A stretch of DNA of 64,000 nucleotides from Croceibacterium salegens (GTDB lineage Bacteria; Pseudomonadota; Alphaproteobacteria; Sphingomonadales; Sphingomonadaceae). The position numbers and the translations under genes were made by a program. Below the pieces are notes generated by a model. The model was not told the origin of the DNA. It did not search any database and saw nothing but the letters and a program-made list of their open reading frames with translations. This document shows positions 60,634 to 64,000 of this stretch, one piece after another (the stretch's first letter is position 1; each line of letters starts with the position of its first letter). The stretch is from NCBI RefSeq assembly GCF_009827435.1, contig NZ_WTYM01000045.1:1-64000 (forward strand). Direction: 5' to 3'.

Positions 60634-63023
60634 GCCGGCCGCTCGCGCGGCGCGGCGCGCTGAAGCTGCTCGCCGGCGGTAGCGCCTCGGCCCTCGCCGT
60701 GGCGCAGGCCCCCATGGCCTTCGCGCAGGACAGGGCTCCGCTCTACAAGAACGCGAAGGCGCCGATCCCGGCGCGCGTCGCCGACCTTTTGGCGCGGATG
60801 ACGCTGGCGGAAAAGATCGCCCAGATTCGCGGCGTCTGGGCTGGTAAGGACGGCATGCTCAGCGGCCTGTTCTTCGATCCCGCCAAGGCCAGCGTCAACT
60901 TTCCGGACGGTATCGGGGCGCTCGGGCGTCCATCGGACAAGCGCGGCACACCCGGTGTCGGCCAGGCCTCGGGCGGATCGCGCGATCGCTGGCGCACGCC
61001 GCGCCAGACCGTCGAGTTCATCAACGCGCTGCAGAAGTGGGCGCTTGAGGACACCCGGCTGGGGATCCCGGTGCTACTCCACGAGGAATCGCTGCACGGC
61101 TACATGGCGACCGATGCGACCTCGTTCCCGCAGGCCATCGCCATGGCGGGAACATTCGATCCGGAACTGATGCGACGGGTTCATTCCAAGATCGCCGACG
61201 AAATGCGCGCCCGCGGCGTGTTCTACACGCTGAGTCCGGTGGTCGACATCGTGCGCGACCCGCGCTGGGGACGCATCGAGGAAACCTTCGGCGAGGACCC
61301 GTACCTCGTGGGCGAAATGTCCGTGGCGACGGTCGAAGGTCTGCAGGGTCCTGGCAAGTTCGAGAAACTCGCCCCGAACAAGATCTTCGCGACCCTGAAG
61401 CACATGACCGGCCACGGGCAGCCCGACAGCGGCACCAACGCAGGCCCGGCGGGCGTCTCCGAGCGAGACCTGCGCGAGAACTTCTTCCCGCCGTTCCGCG
61501 CCGTGGTCGAACGCACCTCGATCGGCGCGGTCATGCCGAGTTACAACGAGATCGATGGCATTCCGAGCCATTCGAACATCTGGCTGCTTGGCAAGATCCT
61601 GCGCGGTGAATGGGGCTTCGACGGGATCATTTCGAGTGACTACAACGGCGTCGACCAGCTGAAAGAGCTGCACCATGTCGCCGCCGACGATGCCGAGGCC
61701 GCGCGCATGGCGCTTGCCGCCGGGGTCGACAGTGAACTGCCCGAGGGGCAGGCCTTCCTGACGCTGGCCGACCAGGTCGCGGCGGGGACGGTGGACGTAG
61801 CGCTGATCGACCGGGCCTGCGCCCGCATGCTGACCTTCAAGATGCGCGCCGGGCTGTTCGAGAATCCCTGCGGCGACGCGGACCGCACCGAAGCTATCAC
61901 AGGCGACCAAGCCGGCCGCACGCTAGCGCTCGAAGCTGCTCGCAAGAGCCTGTGCCTGCTGACCAACAACGGCGCCCTGCCGCTCGACCCGGCAAGGATG
62001 GGCAAGGTCGCGGTGATCGGGCCCAACCACGCCATCGTCCGCTTCGGCGGCTATTCGAGCGTGCCCAAACAGGCGGTGACGCTGATCGAGGGCCTGCGGC
62101 AGGTCGCGCCGCAATCCGAATTCGTCGGTGCGCAGGGCGTCTTCATTACGGTGAGCGACGACCGCTCGGTCGATCCGATCGAGCTGTTCTCGCGCGATCG
62201 CAACCTGCAACTGATCGACCAGGCGGTGAGCGTGGCGAAGACCGCCGACACCATCGTGCTGGCCATCGGCGATACCGAGCAGACCAGCCGCGAAGGCTTC
62301 GCCGTGACCCACCTCGGCGACCGCGACGACCTCGACATCGTCGGCGAGCAGAACGAACTGGTCGATGCCCTCGCCGCGCTCGGCAAGCCGCTGGTGGTCT
62401 GCGCGATCAACGGCCGGCCGCCGAGCTGGCCCAACGTCGTCGCCAAGGCCGACGCGGTGCTCGAATGCTGGTACTCCGGGCAGGAGGGCGGCACGGCCAT
62501 CGCCGAGGCCCTGCTCGGCAAGATCAACCCGGGCGCCAAGCTGCCGGTCAGCGTGGTCCGCGACGTCGGGCAGGTCCCGCTGTTCTACAACCGCAAGCCG
62601 TCGAGCCGGCGGGGCTACCTGTTCGACGACGTCGCGCCGCTGTTCCCGTTCGGGCACGGGCTGAGCTACACGTCGTTCGAAATTTCCGAACCGCGTCTCT
62701 CGGCCACCGAGGTTTCGGCGGACCAGTCGGTCGAGGTCGAGGCGACGGTGAGCAACACCGGCTCGCGCGCCGGCGACGAAGTGGTCCAGCTCTACATCAC
62801 CCGCACCGATGTGCCGGTGACCCAGCCGGTCCTGCTGCTCAAGGGCTTCGAACGCGTCACGCTGCAGCCCGGTGAGAGCCGGACGGTGCGCTTCACGCTC
62901 ACGCCTGCACACCTTGCCTACTGGGACCGCGCGATGAACGAGGTCAACGGGCCCGGGCCGGTCGCGGTGCATGTCGGGAACAGCTCGGCCAGCCTCAAGA
63001 GCTCCGGGTTCGTGGTGGCATGA
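60630..63023 (+). CDS. GH3 beta-glycosidase (Tat-exported)
   Basis: A 797-residue paralogue of the preceding gene, with the same domains: barrel, nucleophile D337 in IISSDYNGV, alpha/beta sandwich and C-terminal fibronectin-III-like domain. Its N-terminus has a twin-arginine type signal (ARRGALKLLAGG then AQAPMAFAQ), unlike the Sec signal of its neighbour. The GTG start overlaps the upstream stop (GTGA), and its stop overlaps the exuT-like ATG. Likely beta-xylosidase or beta-glucosidase; specificity not deducible. Confidence 0.9.
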   Translation: MSRPLARRGALKLLAGGSASALAVAQAPMAFAQDRAPLYKNAKAPIPARVADLLARMTLAEKIAQIRGVWAGKDGMLSGLFFDPAKASVNFPDGIGALGRPSDKRGTPGVGQASGGSRDRWRTPRQTVEFINALQKWALEDTRLGIPVLLHEESLHGYMATDATSFPQAIAMAGTFDPELMRRVHSKIADEMRARGVFYTLSPVVDIVRDPRWGRIEETFGEDPYLVGEMSVATVEGLQGPGKFEKLAPNKIFATLKHMTGHGQPDSGTNAGPAGVSERDLRENFFPPFRAVVERTSIGAVMPSYNEIDGIPSHSNIWLLGKILRGEWGFDGIISSDYNGVDQLKELHHVAADDAEAARMALAAGVDSELPEGQAFLTLADQVAAGTVDVALIDRACARMLTFKMRAGLFENPCGDADRTEAITGDQAGRTLALEAARKSLCLLTNNGALPLDPARMGKVAVIGPNHAIVRFGGYSSVPKQAVTLIEGLRQVAPQSEFVGAQGVFITVSDDRSVDPIELFSRDRNLQLIDQAVSVAKTADTIVLAIGDTEQTSREGFAVTHLGDRDDLDIVGEQNELVDALAALGKPLVVCAINGRPPSWPNVVAKADAVLECWYSGQEGGTAIAEALLGKINPGAKLPVSVVRDVGQVPLFYNRKPSSRRGYLFDDVAPLFPFGHGLSYTSFEISEPRLSATEVSADQSVEVEATVSNTGSRAGDEVVQLYITRTDVPVTQPVLLLKGFERVTLQPGESRTVRFTLTPAHLAYWDRAMNEVNGPGPVAVHVGNSSASLKSSGFVVA

Positions 63024-64000
63024 GCAGCGCCGCTGCAGCCACGCCGGCAGGGCGCTATCGCTGGGCGATCTGCGCGCTGCTCTTCTTCGTCATCACCATC
63101 AACTACATCGACCGGCAGGTGATCGGGGTCCTGAAGCCAATCATCGAAAAGGACATGGGCTGGAGCGAGGTCGATTACGGCAATATCGTCACCGCTTTCC
63201 AGGCCAGCTACGGGCTCGGCCTGCTGGTCGTCGGCCGCTGGCTCGACCGGATCGGGACGCGCAAGGGCATGGCCATAGCCATCGGCCTGTGGAGCCTCGC
63301 CGCCTGCTTCCATGCCGCGGCGCGCACAGTCCTCGGCTTCATCCTCGCGCGCATGGCGCTCGGGCTAGCCGAGAGCGCGGCCTATCCCGGCACCGTCAAA
63401 TCGGTCGCCGAGTGGTTCCCGCGCCGCGAGCGGGCGCTCGGTGTAGGCATCCTGAACGCCGGGGCCAACGTCGGCGTCTTGTGCACGCCCATCGTCGGCA
63501 TCATGGTCGCAGGGCTCTACGGCTGGCGCGCGGCGTTCATCGTCACCGGCCTGATGGGCTTCGTCCTGCTCGCCGCATGGCTGCTGTTCTTCCGCGTCCC
63601 GCGCGAGCACCCCAAGGTCACTGCCGAGGAACTTGCCTACATCGAGCAGGATGGCGAAGATCCCGCCGGCAAGCCGCTCTCATGGGGCCAGGCGCTGCGC
63701 CAGCGGCAGGCATGGTACTTCATCTGCGGCAAGTTCTTCACCGACCCGGTGTGGTACCTGTTCCTGTTCTGGCTGCCCGACTTTTTCTCGCGCACCCAGG
63801 GGCTCAACCTCTTCCCGACCGGCGACAGCGGCCTGCTGGCGACGATCGGCCCGGCGTTGATCGGGGTCTACTTGCTCGCCGACGTCGGCTCGATCGCCGG
63901 CGGCTGGCTGTCCTCGCACCTGATCAAGCGCGGCTGGAGCGTGAACGCGGCGCGCAAGACGACACTCTTCGTCGCCGCCCTTTGTGCCCTGCCCCTCGTC
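63020..64000 (+). CDS. ExuT-like MFS hexuronate transporter (cut by window edge)
   Basis: The first 327 codons of an inner-membrane anion:cation-symporter-type MFS protein; the gene continues past the right edge. Seen are FFVITINYIDRQVIGVLKP in helix 1, RWLDRIGTRKGMA, GLAESAAYPGTVKSVAEWFP and GWRAAFIVTG, all typical of ExuT/phthalate-type carriers. The ATG at 63020 overlaps the GH3 stop (ATGA). With GH67 and uxaC in the locus, import of glucuronate or aldobiouronate-derived uronates is the likely role. Confidence 0.9.
   Translation, partial: MSSAAAATPAGRYRWAICALLFFVITINYIDRQVIGVLKPIIEKDMGWSEVDYGNIVTAFQASYGLGLLVVGRWLDRIGTRKGMAIAIGLWSLAACFHAAARTVLGFILARMALGLAESAAYPGTVKSVAEWFPRRERALGVGILNAGANVGVLCTPIVGIMVAGLYGWRAAFIVTGLMGFVLLAAWLLFFRVPREHPKVTAEELAYIEQDGEDPAGKPLSWGQALRQRQAWYFICGKFFTDPVWYLFLFWLPDFFSRTQGLNLFPTGDSGLLATIGPALIGVYLLADVGSIAGGWLSSHLIKRGWSVNAARKTTLFVAALCALPLV

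Noticed and set aside
1-64000. CRISPR arrays, insertion sequences or prophage
   Set aside because: No regularly spaced repeats, transposase motifs or phage genes were seen; the only repeat family is the two-copy inverted element around the carboxylase gene.

Overview
The window looks like chromosomal DNA of a pigmented alphaproteobacterium of the order Sphingomonadales (Erythrobacteraceae or Sphingomonadaceae; genus not determined). The grounds are the high GC content, a lycopene cyclase/phytoene desaturase/phytoene synthase operon, a TonB-dependent receptor paired with a TPR-sulfotransferase, and a xylose-oxidation (Weimberg) gene set that closely resembles Caulobacter and sphingomonad versions. 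Genes are tightly packed: no gene-free stretch exceeds 300 bases, and I see no insertion sequence, phage or CRISPR array. The one tRNA is tRNA-Gly(CCC).

Bases 1-25000 are mixed housekeeping and accessory genes. They include an SDR with two compensating frameshifts, a Cys-rich PilZ protein, a DUF885 lipoprotein, a DUF2585 membrane protein and the carotenoid operon crtY-crtI-LOG-crtB. Next come a biotin-dependent acyl-CoA carboxylase alpha subunit flanked by two copies of a short inverted-repeat element, glpD with an MFS exporter, dinB, a NUDIX hydrolase, 6-phosphogluconolactonase, Dps and a small membrane protein. A TetR-controlled Rieske oxygenase/FAD oxidoreductase pair, a TonB-dependent receptor, a TPR-sulfotransferase and the tRNA complete this part.

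Bases 25000-64000 form one large hemicellulose-utilisation locus. Secreted or periplasmic enzymes (GH31, three GH5, three GH3, GH27, GH43, GH67, a type-B carboxylesterase and a sialate-O-acetylesterase-like enzyme) would attack xyloglucan, galactomannan and acetylated glucuronoxylan. Xylose would go to 2-oxoglutarate through XylB, XylC, XylD, XylX and XylA. Glucuronate would go through UxaC, UxuB, ManD and KdgK to KDPG. Two MFS carriers, one of them ExuT-like and cut by the right edge, would import products.

The locus is laid out as alternating divergent and convergent units. Four divergent intergenic regions (manD/uxaC, GH5 mannanase/GH3, GH43/xylX, GH67/GH3) each hold one copy of a near-palindromic site with the core TAGCGCTA. 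I found no other exact core copy in the window. Every gene from kdgK to the exuT-like gene belongs to a unit that starts at one of these sites. A LacI-family gene (xylR-like) next to xylD is the obvious candidate regulator. Convergent tails abut or overlap. The least explained gene is a secreted 378-residue protein made of two tandem repeats (43238-44374), encoded at the end of the GH3-esterase-GH27-GH5 operon.
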